A DNA stretch of 64,000 nucleotides. Source: Nocardiopsis sinuspersici. GTDB lineage: Bacteria > Actinomycetota > Actinomycetes > Streptosporangiales > Streptosporangiaceae. Within the stretch, counting starts at the first letter, position 1. Every line of letters begins with the position of its first letter. The notes below the pieces were generated by a model, which worked only from the letters and a program-made list of their open reading frames with translations, was not told the origin of the DNA and ran no database searches. Positions 8,975 through 16,132 of the stretch are shown here, one piece after another. The translations under genes and the position numbers were made by a program. The DNA is taken from NCBI GenBank assembly GCA_008638415.1, contig VWVT01000016.1, forward strand, positions 85,990 through 149,989, read 5' to 3'.

Positions 8975-9210
8975 TCTCCGGCGCGCGGGCTTCCCGGCCG
9001 GTCCCGCGCCCCTCTGCGGGACCGGCCACCACATTCCCGTCCCACCCCGTTTCCTCCGTGAGATTGCGCATGCGCCTCATCCCCGGGTGGGGGAACAACG
9101 GCTCCGCCCGATGGGTTAGAGTCACTGTTGGTCGGTGTGGTAGCAAGTGTCCCCCGGGCCTCACCTATAGCCTTCGCGGAATACCGCGTACGGCCCCGCC
9201 CCCGGGTGGG

Positions 9211-9224
9211 TGACCGTACGGTCA
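9211..9224. promoter_or_regulatory. Perfect 14-bp palindrome upstream of the PBP gene
   Basis: TGACCGTACGGTCA is a perfect palindrome in the 378-bp gap between fprA and the penicillin-binding protein gene. A repressor or activator site is plausible. The gap also contains GGGAAC followed 18 bp later by GTT (near 9091-9117), which resembles a SigR-type promoter, but this is weak evidence. Confidence 0.35.
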
Positions 9225-9280
9225 GGAGCCCCGTTGTGCCTCGCGCCGAGAGGCGACCGCCATGCCGACCCTCATCCTCG

Positions 9281-9312
9281 TGCCCCGCTCCCACCGAGGT
9301 GGGAGCGGGGCA
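9281..9312 (+). terminator. Very strong hairpin in the PBP leader
   Basis: TGCCCCGCTCCCACC pairs perfectly with GGTGGGAGCGGGGCA around a 2-nt centre, 40 bp before GTG 9353. It may terminate fprA transcription or act as an attenuator or stabiliser within the leader of the PBP mRNA. Position does not distinguish these. Confidence 0.5.
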
Positions 9313-9352
9313 TCGTGGTATCTCCAGCAAACGCAGCGAAGGACGGTCAGGC

Positions 9353-11794
9353 GTGGACGAACGGTCCCCCCGGCAGCCGGATTCCTCCGGGCCGCCCGAA
9401 GAATCGGATGAGACCCCGGCGCACGCACCGCGCCCCGAGAACCCCTACCGCATTCCCCGGCGGCCACAGGGAGCACCACCCCCCACGGACACCACCGGCC
9501 TCAGTGGTTACAAGCACGCGCGACCGACGGACTCGGTGGCCCCGTCCGGACCTGCGTTCGGCACCCTCCCGGAGGACTTCGGCTCCGCCGACCGCTCCTG
9601 GGACACACCCCGCGACGACGGATCCTCCGCCGACGCGTGGGAGTCCCTCTCGACCTCGGACCCGCACCGCCCCGAGCACTGGAACACCCCCTATCCGGCG
9701 GCGCAGGGCCCCGCCGGCGGCTGGAGCGGCCCCACCGGTGAGGCTCCCGGCGGCCCCCGGCCCGTCCAGGACTCCTGGCAGGAGCCCTCCTCCGTCGGAC
9801 ACGAGGCGCCGTCGGGCCACGACGGCTCCTGGGACGACGCCCCCTACCGGGGCGAGCCCGTCCACCACGGCGACACCCCCTACCCGGGCGGCGCCCCCCA
9901 CCCGGAGGGCAGCCCCTACCCGGAAAGCGACCCCTACCCGGCGAACGCGTCCTCTCCGGAGTACGCCCCCGAGAGCCCCGCCGCGTCCGGGCCCCAGTCC
10001 GGGCAGCGCCCCGCGGAGGGTTTCGAGTACCTCTACGGCGGCGGCGCGGCCCCCGGCGGACCGAACGGCCCCGACCGTCCCGACGACGGGGACTACGACC
10101 CCGCTCCCCCGCCCCCGCCCCCGCCACCGCCGCGCAAGTCGCGGCGCGGTCTGGTCATCGGCGTCGTCTCCGCCGTGGTGGTCCTGCTGCTCGTCGGCGG
10201 AGCCGCGTCCTGGTACGTCCTGACCCTGCCCGAACCCGGGGAGGCCACCGCCGAGTACGAGGCGGCCTGGGAGGCCCAGGACTACGAGCGCCTGGCCTCG
10301 GTCACCACCGGCGGCGACGCCGCGTCGGTGCTCAGCGGGATCGACTCGGGGCTGGGCATCGAGTCCCTCGACGTGGAGGTCTCCACGCCGACCACCGAGG
10401 GAAGCAGCGGCAGCGCCTCCTACGAGGTCACGGTGAGCCTGACCAACGCCGGTGACTGGGGCTGGAAGGGCGAGCTCCCGCTGGTCCGCGAGGACGGGGA
10501 GTGGTGGGTGGACTTCTCACCCGAGGTCGCCTACCCCGGTCTGGGCGAGGGCCAGGTCCTGGCCCGCACCGCCGTGTGGGGCGAGCGCGGCCAGATCCTG
10601 GCCGCGGACGGCACCCCGCTGGACGGCAGCGTCTCCGGTTCCCTGCAGATGATCGCGGGCTCCCTGGGCGAGGCCACCGCGGAGGACGTCGAGCGGCTCG
10701 GCCCGGCCTACAGCGTCGGCGACACCGTGGGCGTCAGCGGCCTACAGCGCACCTACGAGGAGCGGCTGGCCGGTGAGGCCGCCACGACCATCGTGATGGC
10801 CGACGCCGACGCCGCCGAGGACACCTCCTCCCTGGAGGTCACCGAGGAGAACACGGTGGCCACCCTGGACGGCGCCGACGGCGAGGACATCACCACCAGC
10901 ATCGACATGGCCGTCCAGGACGCGGCCTCCAACGCCATCATCGGCTCCAACGACCCCGCCGGGATGGTGGCCCTGCGCCCCTCGACCGGGGAGATCCTGG
11001 CCGCGGTGAACGTGCCCGGCGGGATGAACCGGGCCTTCCAGGGCCAGTACGCCCCCGGCTCGACGTTCAAGGTCGTCTCCTACAGCGCCCTGCTGGACGG
11101 CGGCATGACCACGGACGCCCCCATGGACTGCTCCAAGGAGTACGACCCGGGCGGCTGGACCTTCACCAACGCGGGCGGCGCCGCCTACGGGGCCCAGTCG
11201 ATGACCGAGGCGTTCGCGACCTCCTGCAACACCGCCCTGGTGCAGCAGGTCGTGGAGCGGCTCGACGCGAACACCCTCCAGGCCAGCGCCGAGCAGTTCG
11301 GCATGAACGCGCCGCTGGACATCGGCGTGCCCGCGTTCGAGCCGTCGTTCCCCACCCCGGAGGGCCGCGTCCTGCTGGGCGCGCAGAGCATCGGCCAGGG
11401 CCAGATCCTCACCACGCCGCTGCACATGGCCACGGTGCCCGCCGCGGTCGCCGACGGCTCCTGGCGCCATCCCGTGCTGGTGAAGGATCCCGTGCGGGAG
11501 GGCACGCCCGAGCCCCGGCCGATCACCCACGCCGACGCGCTGCGGACGATGATGCGCGCGGTCGTCACCGAGGGCACCGCCAAGAGCCTGCCCTTCCAGG
11601 GCGAGGTGCACGGCAAGACGGGCACCGCCGAGTACGGCACCGCCGAGGACGCGGACGAGGAGGGCAACCTGCCCAGCCACGCGTGGATGATCGGCTTCAA
11701 GGGCGACGTGGCGTTCGCCGTGGTGGTCGAGGGCGGCGGAGGCGGCTCGTCCGTGGCCGGCCCGCTGGCGGTGAAGTTCGCCAACGCCCTCTGA
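9353..11794 (+). CDS. Penicillin-binding protein with proline-rich cytoplasmic tail and MecA-like N-domain
   Basis: An 813-residue peptidoglycan transpeptidase. Residues 1-260 are a disordered Pro/Gly/Ser/Asp-rich cytoplasmic region containing a polyproline run. One membrane helix follows at about 266-289, then an NTF2-like MecA N-terminal domain (about 295-400). The penicillin-binding domain carries the active-site S570-T-F-K, S624-C-N and K755-T-G motifs. The Asn in SxN is preserved and the catalytic triad is complete. It should cross-link peptidoglycan outside the membrane. The combination of NTF2-like domain and transpeptidase resembles PbpA/MecA-type proteins of actinobacteria. GTG 9353 is preferred because AAGGA lies 10 nt upstream and the 14-bp palindrome and hairpin then remain in the leader. 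The long tail could bind divisome or elongasome partners. Confidence 0.87.
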   Translation: MDERSPRQPDSSGPPEESDETPAHAPRPENPYRIPRRPQGAPPPTDTTGLSGYKHARPTDSVAPSGPAFGTLPEDFGSADRSWDTPRDDGSSADAWESLSTSDPHRPEHWNTPYPAAQGPAGGWSGPTGEAPGGPRPVQDSWQEPSSVGHEAPSGHDGSWDDAPYRGEPVHHGDTPYPGGAPHPEGSPYPESDPYPANASSPEYAPESPAASGPQSGQRPAEGFEYLYGGGAAPGGPNGPDRPDDGDYDPAPPPPPPPPPRKSRRGLVIGVVSAVVVLLLVGGAASWYVLTLPEPGEATAEYEAAWEAQDYERLASVTTGGDAASVLSGIDSGLGIESLDVEVSTPTTEGSSGSASYEVTVSLTNAGDWGWKGELPLVREDGEWWVDFSPEVAYPGLGEGQVLARTAVWGERGQILAADGTPLDGSVSGSLQMIAGSLGEATAEDVERLGPAYSVGDTVGVSGLQRTYEERLAGEAATTIVMADADAAEDTSSLEVTEENTVATLDGADGEDITTSIDMAVQDAASNAIIGSNDPAGMVALRPSTGEILAAVNVPGGMNRAFQGQYAPGSTFKVVSYSALLDGGMTTDAPMDCSKEYDPGGWTFTNAGGAAYGAQSMTEAFATSCNTALVQQVVERLDANTLQASAEQFGMNAPLDIGVPAFEPSFPTPEGRVLLGAQSIGQGQILTTPLHMATVPAAVADGSWRHPVLVKDPVREGTPEPRPITHADALRTMMRAVVTEGTAKSLPFQGEVHGKTGTAEYGTAEDADEEGNLPSHAWMIGFKGDVAFAVVVEGGGGGSSVAGPLAVKFANAL

Positions 11795-11806
11795 TCCCGC
11801 CCGCGT

Positions 11807-11843
11807 GAACGGCGCGTACCGGCTTCGCCGGTGCGCGCCGTTC
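11807..11843 (+). terminator. Terminator 1 after the PBP gene
   Basis: A 17-bp stem with one G-U pair (GAACGGCGCGTACCGGC against its partner) and a TTC loop, starting 13 bp after the stop codon and followed by GTGTTCT. This is a strong intrinsic-type terminator. Confidence 0.75.
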
Positions 11844-11850
11844 GTGTTCT

Positions 11851-11881
11851 CCGACCCCCGCGGTGGTGCCGCGGGGGTCGG
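11851..11881 (+). terminator. Terminator 2 after the PBP gene
   Basis: CCGACCCCCGCGG and CCGCGGGGGTCGG pair perfectly over 13 bp around TGGTG, only 7 bp after the first hairpin. Together they form a tandem terminator. Confidence 0.7.
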
Positions 11882-12130
11882 AGCCGTCACGGCCTGGAGC
11901 GGTCCGGTCCCTTCCCCCTTCGGAGCCCATGTCCTTTCGGAACAGGGAAAATCGACCCCAAAACGGCCAATTATTACTTTAGGCTATTGAGCTACTACTA
12001 AGAGTTAATAAGGTCGGTCTCGGGGCAGATGTACGAACGGCGCCAGGAGAACGGTTCCTCCCAGGGTCGAGACGGGGGAACCGGCGCCGCTGGACTGGCA
12101 GAGCGCCAGTCCGCCTCGAAAGGACACAGA
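11882..12130 (+). promoter_or_regulatory. AT-rich promoter region of a secreted-protein gene
   Basis: The stretch 11965-12015 (AATTATTACTTTAGGC and onward) is the most AT-rich segment in this part of the window. A possible pair is TATTGA with TAAGGT, 18 bp apart, but several -10-like hexamers occur. It is most likely the promoter and leader of the small secreted protein at 12131. Confidence 0.4.
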
Positions 12131-12433
12131 ATGAATCGCACGACTCTCACCCGGCTCGCCTTCGCCGCTGTCGCCGTTCCGGCCCTCGCCTTCGGCGCTC
12201 CGGCCACGGCCCTGGCTGACAGCTTCTTCTCGGGTGAGGCCAACGCGGCGGGCCCCAAGGGCGCCATGAGCCACGACGTGAAGGCGGTCGCCTTCGACGG
12301 CCACCACGACAAGGACGGGGACGAGGACGGCCACCACGGCCACCACGACGGCGGCGCCTTCTTCAAGAAGAGCGCCTCCTGGGCCGGCCCCCACGGCGCC
12401 GGTGTCCACAGCGTCGTCAGCGCTGCGCGCTAG
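12131..12433 (+). CDS. Small secreted His/Asp-rich protein
   Basis: A 100-residue protein with a clear Sec signal peptide (RTTLTRLAFAAVAVPALAFG, cleavage near ATALA-DS, residue 29-30). The mature part begins with a short block containing NAAGPKGAM. It then has a His/Asp cluster (HHDKDGDEDGHHGHHDGG, about residues 57-74) likely to bind divalent metals, and ends with SASWAGPHGAGVHSVVSAA. The start has AAAGGA 6 nt upstream. The mature protein resembles the product at 12512 (AAG-KGA near the front, HGA near the end), so the two are paralogues separated by a perfect hairpin. I do not recognise a named family. Confidence 0.7.
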   Translation: MNRTTLTRLAFAAVAVPALAFGAPATALADSFFSGEANAAGPKGAMSHDVKAVAFDGHHDKDGDEDGHHGHHDGGAFFKKSASWAGPHGAGVHSVVSAAR

Positions 12434-12444
12434 AGATCGGTTCT

Positions 12445-12480
12445 GCCGGACGCGGCGGTCCGCGGACCGCCGCGTCCGGC
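12445..12480. terminator. 36-nt perfect palindrome between two secreted-protein genes
   Basis: GCCGGACGCGGCGGTCCG is followed immediately by its reverse complement, giving an 18-bp stem with no unpaired loop in DNA. It lies 12 bp after the stop at 12433 and is a strong terminator or mRNA-stabilising hairpin. Confidence 0.65.
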
Positions 12481-12511
12481 GAGCGTGACCCGACCATTCC
12501 GAGGAGGACCG

Positions 12512-12760
12512 ATGACCCCACTACGACGAACGCTCCTGCTGACCGCCCTGGCGTCCGGCCTGGCCCTGGGCGCGCCCTCGGTCGCGGCCGCCGACGCGAG
12601 CTTCCACGACAGCTTCGGCGCCGCCGGCGCGAAGGGGGCCACCATGACCGTGGTCCGCAGCCACGCGGGAGATGACGGAGAGGTCACCTACGAGTACGTG
12701 ACCTACACGGCCTCCATGCACGGCGCCACGGTGGACAGAACCACCAGCGCGGCGAAGTGA
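12512..12760 (+). CDS. Small secreted protein, paralogue of the 12131 product
   Basis: An 82-residue protein with a Sec signal peptide (LRRTLLLTALASGLALGAPS, cleavage around VAAADA-S). The mature chain of about 52 residues includes FGAAGAKGATMT and ends in ASMHGATVDRTTSAAK. It matches the neighbour at 12131 in the AAG-KGA and HGA segments but lacks the His/Asp insert. GAGGAGGA stands 3-4 nt before ATG 12512, a strong ribosome site. No catalytic residues are evident. A structural, signalling or cell-surface role is possible; function unknown. Confidence 0.68.
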   Translation: MTPLRRTLLLTALASGLALGAPSVAAADASFHDSFGAAGAKGATMTVVRSHAGDDGEVTYEYVTYTASMHGATVDRTTSAAK

Positions 12761-12770
12761 GTCTCTGTGA

Positions 12771-12798
12771 GGGAGGACGGCCCCGGGGCCGTCCTCCC
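12771..12798. terminator. 28-nt perfect palindrome after the second secreted-protein gene
   Basis: GGGAGGACGGCCCC is followed directly by its reverse complement (14-bp stem), 10 bp after the stop at 12760. It probably acts as a terminator between this gene and the CAP-domain gene. Confidence 0.6.
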
Positions 12799-12855
12799 CT
12801 GGTGTGCGCGGAGGCGCCGCGACAGGCGGGCCCCGCGCACGGAAGGTGGAAAGAC

Positions 12856-13425
12856 ATGCGAAACCGGTTGGTGCGAGGCCCCGTCCTCGCGGGGCTGGCG
12901 ATGGCCCTGTGCTGCGCCGGCGTGACGGGGGCGGCCGACCCCGACGTGTTCGGGGACGGGTCCTCACCGTCAGCCTCCGGGTCCGGCGGCGGTTGGCCCC
13001 CGCCCTGGGCCGGCGGTGCGGAGGACCAGGCCGAGCCCTGGCCCGAGGCCGAGGCCGAGGTCGTACGGCTGGTGAACGAGCAGAGGACCCGTGCGGGATG
13101 CGACGCGCTCGGCACCGACAAGGTGCTCGCCGAGGCGGCCCGTGAGCACAGCCAGGCCAGGGCCGGGGGCGGATCGGACACCGGCGCGCCGTTCCTCCAC
13201 AGCACCTCGGCCGGCGACCGTGCCCGCGAACTGGGGTACGACCGCGTCGCGGGCGAGATCGTGGCCAGCGGATTCGAGACGCCCGAGGAGGCCGTGCGCA
13301 CCTGGACGAGCCACTCCGGACACGAGAAGGTGCTCCTGAGGTGCTCCGCCCAGGAGGTCGGAGCGGGTGTCGTACACGACGAGGACGGTCCCTTCTGGAC
13401 CCTGATCCTCGGCTACGGCTCCTGA
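12856..13425 (+). CDS. Secreted CAP (SCP/PR1)-domain protein
   Basis: A 189-residue exported protein. After a signal peptide (VRGPVLAGLAMALCCAGVTG) comes a Ser/Gly/Pro-rich linker to about residue 60. The CAP domain follows, with EVVRLVNEQRTRAGC at its start, AAREHSQARA as the first conserved histidine region, and TWTSHSGHEKVLL as the second. CAP-domain histidines line the family cavity. Cysteines in RAGC and LRCS may form a disulfide. Bacterial CAP proteins are extracellular and mostly of unknown activity. The start has GGAAGGTGGAAAG upstream. Confidence 0.82.
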   Translation: MRNRLVRGPVLAGLAMALCCAGVTGAADPDVFGDGSSPSASGSGGGWPPPWAGGAEDQAEPWPEAEAEVVRLVNEQRTRAGCDALGTDKVLAEAAREHSQARAGGGSDTGAPFLHSTSAGDRARELGYDRVAGEIVASGFETPEEAVRTWTSHSGHEKVLLRCSAQEVGAGVVHDEDGPFWTLILGYGS

Positions 13426-13467
13426 GCGCGCGCTCCGGCGGGAAGTGCGCCCGGCTCCGCCGGTGAA

Positions 13468-13523
13468 CGCGCGACGGCGTGCGACGCGCACCCGGACAGG
13501 TGCGCGCCACACGCCGTCGCGCG
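13468..13523. terminator. Long imperfect hairpin between convergent genes
   Basis: An inverted repeat of about 24 bp per arm with two mismatches (outer CGCGCGACGGCGTG against CACACGCCGTCGCGCG) and an 8-nt loop. It lies between the CAP gene and the convergent DUF3040 gene and could serve both strands. Confidence 0.55.
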
Positions 13524-13574
13524 TCGGAGCGTGTGGTGCCGACCGGGAGGAAGACCCCGGCGAACCACGGTCCC

Positions 13575-13600
13575 CGTGGATCCGGCCGACCGGATCCACG
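13575..13600. terminator. Second hairpin between convergent genes
   Basis: CGTGGATCCGG pairs perfectly with CCGGATCCACG over 11 bp around CCGA. It lies 43 bp downstream of the DUF3040 stop in that gene's direction and probably is its terminator. Confidence 0.55.
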
Positions 13601-13642
13601 AGCATCCCTGCCGCGGCGGAGGTACCCGCCGCCCCGCGGTGG

Positions 13643-13999
13643 TCAGGGCGTCTCGACCTGCTCTGCCCCGTTGGGTCCGGTGTTCGCCGGCTCGGTGTCC
13701 AGCGGGTTCTCCTCCGGCACCGGGTCGTCGGTGGTCTGCGACGTACCGGCGGGCGTCGGCGCCGACGGTTGTGGCGTACTCGGAGTGAGTACGAACAGCA
13801 GCACCAGCAGACCGGCCGTGACAGCGGCGATCAGGGCGCACGCCACCCATGGTCTCCAGCTGGCCAGGTAGGGATCCGCCGGGGCGTCGGGATCCTCGGA
13901 TCCGAAGGACTCCATGCGTCCGGCAAGGTCCGGTTCCTCCTCGCTGAGCTGCCGCTCGATCTCCTCGAGGATCCTTCTCTCGTGCTCTCTCAGGGACAT
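13643..13999 (-). CDS. DUF3040 single-pass membrane protein
   Basis: A 118-residue actinobacterial DUF3040 protein. It begins with the diagnostic MSLREHERRILEEIERQL helix, then EEEPDLA, and has one membrane helix (about residues 50-72, WVACALIAAVTAGLLVLLFV). The outer tail is Thr/Pro-rich. The family usually has two helices; here the tail replaces the second. GAGGAGGG lies 5 nt upstream of the chosen ATG, and a longer frame begins six codons earlier. Function of the family is not established. Confidence 0.8.
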   Translation of the reverse strand: MSLREHERRILEEIERQLSEEEPDLAGRMESFGSEDPDAPADPYLASWRPWVACALIAAVTAGLLVLLFVLTPSTPQPSAPTPAGTSQTTDDPVPEENPLDTEPANTGPNGAEQVETP

Positions 14000-14201
14000 G
14001 GCACCCTCCTCAGCCACTGGGGGAAGGACTGTCGTCGCCAGGTTCCTACAGTCTCCCCCGCGTCAGGGTGAGATATCCAGATGCGCACATGTTTTCCAGG
14101 ACTGGTTTTGATATCTCTGACTGGGTAGATCTATGTGCTTTTCTGCTGATAAAGACGGTGCCATCGGAGGCACAAGCCCTGTGCCGTGGGCGCTGTCGGG
14201 A
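14000..14201. promoter_or_regulatory. Leader of the DUF3040 gene and tail of the mod operon
   Basis: Contains AGATATC (14071-14077) and GATATCT (14110-14116), an inverted pair 32 bp apart in an AT-richer stretch. It could be part of the promoter of the DUF3040 gene. No gene is seen. Confidence 0.25.
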
Positions 14202-15296
14202 TCAGCCCGGATAGCACTCGACCTCGGCGGCCTTGACCCCCGCCCACACCTCGTCGCCCCGGGCCAGGCCCAGCTCGGCCAGGGCCGCCGGACTGATGTC
14301 GGCCGCCAGGGACGGCCGGCCCGACAGGTGCACCCGTACCTGGTCCCCGAAGCGCTCGATCCCCTCCACCCTCAGCCTCCACACGTTGCGCGGGCTGCCG
14401 TGCGGGCACCGCGGGTACAGGGCCACGGCGCGCGGCGGGAAGGCCACCAGGGCGGGGCCGTGGTGGGCCTCGTGCGCCTCCACCCGTGCGGGACCGCCGG
14501 GACTACCGGGTCCGGCGGCCTCCAGGGTGACGGTGGTGCCCTCGGCCGTGCCCCGGAACAGGTTCAGCCCCACCAGCCGCGCGACGTAGGCGGTGCGGGG
14601 GCGCCGCGCCACCTCGGCGGGCGGCCCCTGCTGGACCATCCCACCGCTCTCGATGACCGCGACCCGGTCGGCGAGCACCATGGCGTCGAGCGGGTCGTGG
14701 GTGACCAGCACCGTGGCACCGTCGAACTCCTCCAGCAGGCGCCGCAGCCGGGCACGCACGTCGATGCGGGTACTGGCGTCCAGGGCGGCCATGGGCTCGT
14801 CCAGCAGCAGCAGGCGCGGGCGCACGGCCAGGGCGCGGGCCAGCGCCACCCGCTGGGCCTGGCCGCCGGAGAGGTGGCGCGGCCGGGAGCGGACGTGTGC
14901 GGACAGGTCCATGTGGGCGAGCAGTTCGGCGGCGCGCTCGCGGGCCCGGGACCGCGGCAGGCCCTGGCAGCGCGGCCCGAAGGCGACGTTGTCCAGGGCG
15001 CTCATGTGCGGGAAGAGCAGGTAGTCCTGGAAGACCATGCCGACGGGGCGGCGCTCCACGGGGGTGGCGGTCTCGTCGCGGCCGTCCACACGCACGTGGC
15101 CGCCGGTGAGGGGCACCAGCCCGGCCAGGGCGCGCAGGGCCGAGGACTTGCCCGCGCCGTTGGGCCCCAGCAGGGCGAGGATCTCACCGGACCGGACCCG
15201 CAGGTCCACGTCCAGGGCGAAGTCGCCCCGGTTCAGGCGCAGCCGTGCGTCGAGCACGGGTCCGGAGGCGTCGGGGAGGTCGTCGGTCGGCGCCAT
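14202..15296 (-). CDS. modC: Molybdate ABC transporter ATP-binding protein
   Basis: A 364-residue ABC ATPase. Walker A is GPNGAGKS (44-51), the Q-loop VFQDYLLFPH follows, then the signature LSGGQAQR, Walker B LLLLDEP and the switch histidine VTHDP. The C-terminal 75 residues form a TOBE/Mop-like domain (ISPAALAELGLARGDEVWAGVKAAEV) that binds molybdate in ModC proteins. It powers molybdate import together with ModB and ModA. Its ATG shares one base with the modB stop (TGATG arrangement), so translation is coupled. Substrate is assigned from the operon with a ModA-type binding protein and Mop-domain regulator. Confidence 0.9.
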   Translation of the reverse strand: MAPTDDLPDASGPVLDARLRLNRGDFALDVDLRVRSGEILALLGPNGAGKSSALRALAGLVPLTGGHVRVDGRDETATPVERRPVGMVFQDYLLFPHMSALDNVAFGPRCQGLPRSRARERAAELLAHMDLSAHVRSRPRHLSGGQAQRVALARALAVRPRLLLLDEPMAALDASTRIDVRARLRRLLEEFDGATVLVTHDPLDAMVLADRVAVIESGGMVQQGPPAEVARRPRTAYVARLVGLNLFRGTAEGTTVTLEAAGPGSPGGPARVEAHEAHHGPALVAFPPRAVALYPRCPHGSPRNVWRLRVEGIERFGDQVRVHLSGRPSLAADISPAALAELGLARGDEVWAGVKAAEVECYPG

Positions 15297-16132
15297 CAGG
15301 CGTTCGTCCACCTCTCTCGCAGGGTGGCCAGGACGGCCAGGCAGACCAGCAGCAGGACCAGGCTGAGCACGATGGCGGCCTCGGGGTCGTGCTGCATGGC
15401 CACGTACACGGCCAGCGGCATGGTCTGCGTGGTACCGGGGAAGTTCCCGGCGAAGGTGATCGTGGCACCGAACTCGCCCAGGGCACGGGCCCAGCACAGG
15501 ACCGCGCCCGCGCCGATGCCCGGCAGCACCAGGGGCAGGGTGACGCGGGTGAAGACGGTGACCCGGCTGGCGCCCAGGGTGGCGGCGGCCTCCTCGTAGC
15601 GGCGGTCCGCCCCGCGCAGCGCGCCCTCCACGCTGATCACCAGGAACGGCATGGCGACGAACATCTGGGCGAGGACGACGGCGGCGGGGGTGAAGGGGAT
15701 GGTGATCCCGAACCAGGCGTCCAGGTACCGGCCCAGGATCCCGTTGCGGCCCAGGACCAGGAGCAGTGCCACACCGCCGACCACGGGCGGGATCACCAGG
15801 GGGACGGTGACCAGGGCGCGCACGAGGCGGCGCCCGGGGAAGTCGGTACGGGCCAGCAGCCAGGCCAGCGGCACTCCCAGGAGCAGGGAGAGGACGGTGG
15901 CCGCGGTGGCGGTGGACAGCGACAGCCACAGGGCCGCCAGCACCTCGGGTTCGGTGACGCGGTCGGCCATGGTGGACCAGGGCGCGCGCACCAGCAGGCC
16001 CGCCAGGGGCAGGACGAGGAAGGCGGCCCCCACGAGCGCGGGCAGGACCAGGATCCAGGGCGGGCGCCCGGGTCGCGCCCGCAGCGCGCGCCCCCGCCGC
16101 GGCGTGGAGACGGGTGTGCGCTCGGACCTCAC
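15296..16132 (-). CDS. modB: Molybdate ABC transporter permease
   Basis: A 278-residue inner-membrane permease with about five or six helices and the cytoplasmic coupling motif EGALRGADRRYEEAAATLGA, which contacts ModC. The original start is GTG 16132, which overlaps the TGA that once ended modA (GTGA). This same TGA now ends the TnpB frame that reads through from the inserted element, so the start context of modB was kept. A longer frame to 16183 would begin inside the element and is not needed. It acts with modA and modC to import molybdate. Confidence 0.87.
   Translation of the reverse strand: MRSERTPVSTPRRGRALRARPGRPPWILVLPALVGAAFLVLPLAGLLVRAPWSTMADRVTEPEVLAALWLSLSTATAATVLSLLLGVPLAWLLARTDFPGRRLVRALVTVPLVIPPVVGGVALLLVLGRNGILGRYLDAWFGITIPFTPAAVVLAQMFVAMPFLVISVEGALRGADRRYEEAAATLGASRVTVFTRVTLPLVLPGIGAGAVLCWARALGEFGATITFAGNFPGTTQTMPLAVYVAMQHDPEAAIVLSLVLLLVCLAVLATLRERWTNA

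Noticed and set aside
12757-12855. Longer N-terminus for the CAP protein
   Set aside because: It would add 33 residues ahead of a normal signal peptide; ATG 12856 has a good ribosome site.
14202-15929. A 575-codon frame covering modC and part of modB
   Set aside because: The upstream part is out of frame with modB; modC begins at ATG 15296 where it overlaps the modB stop.
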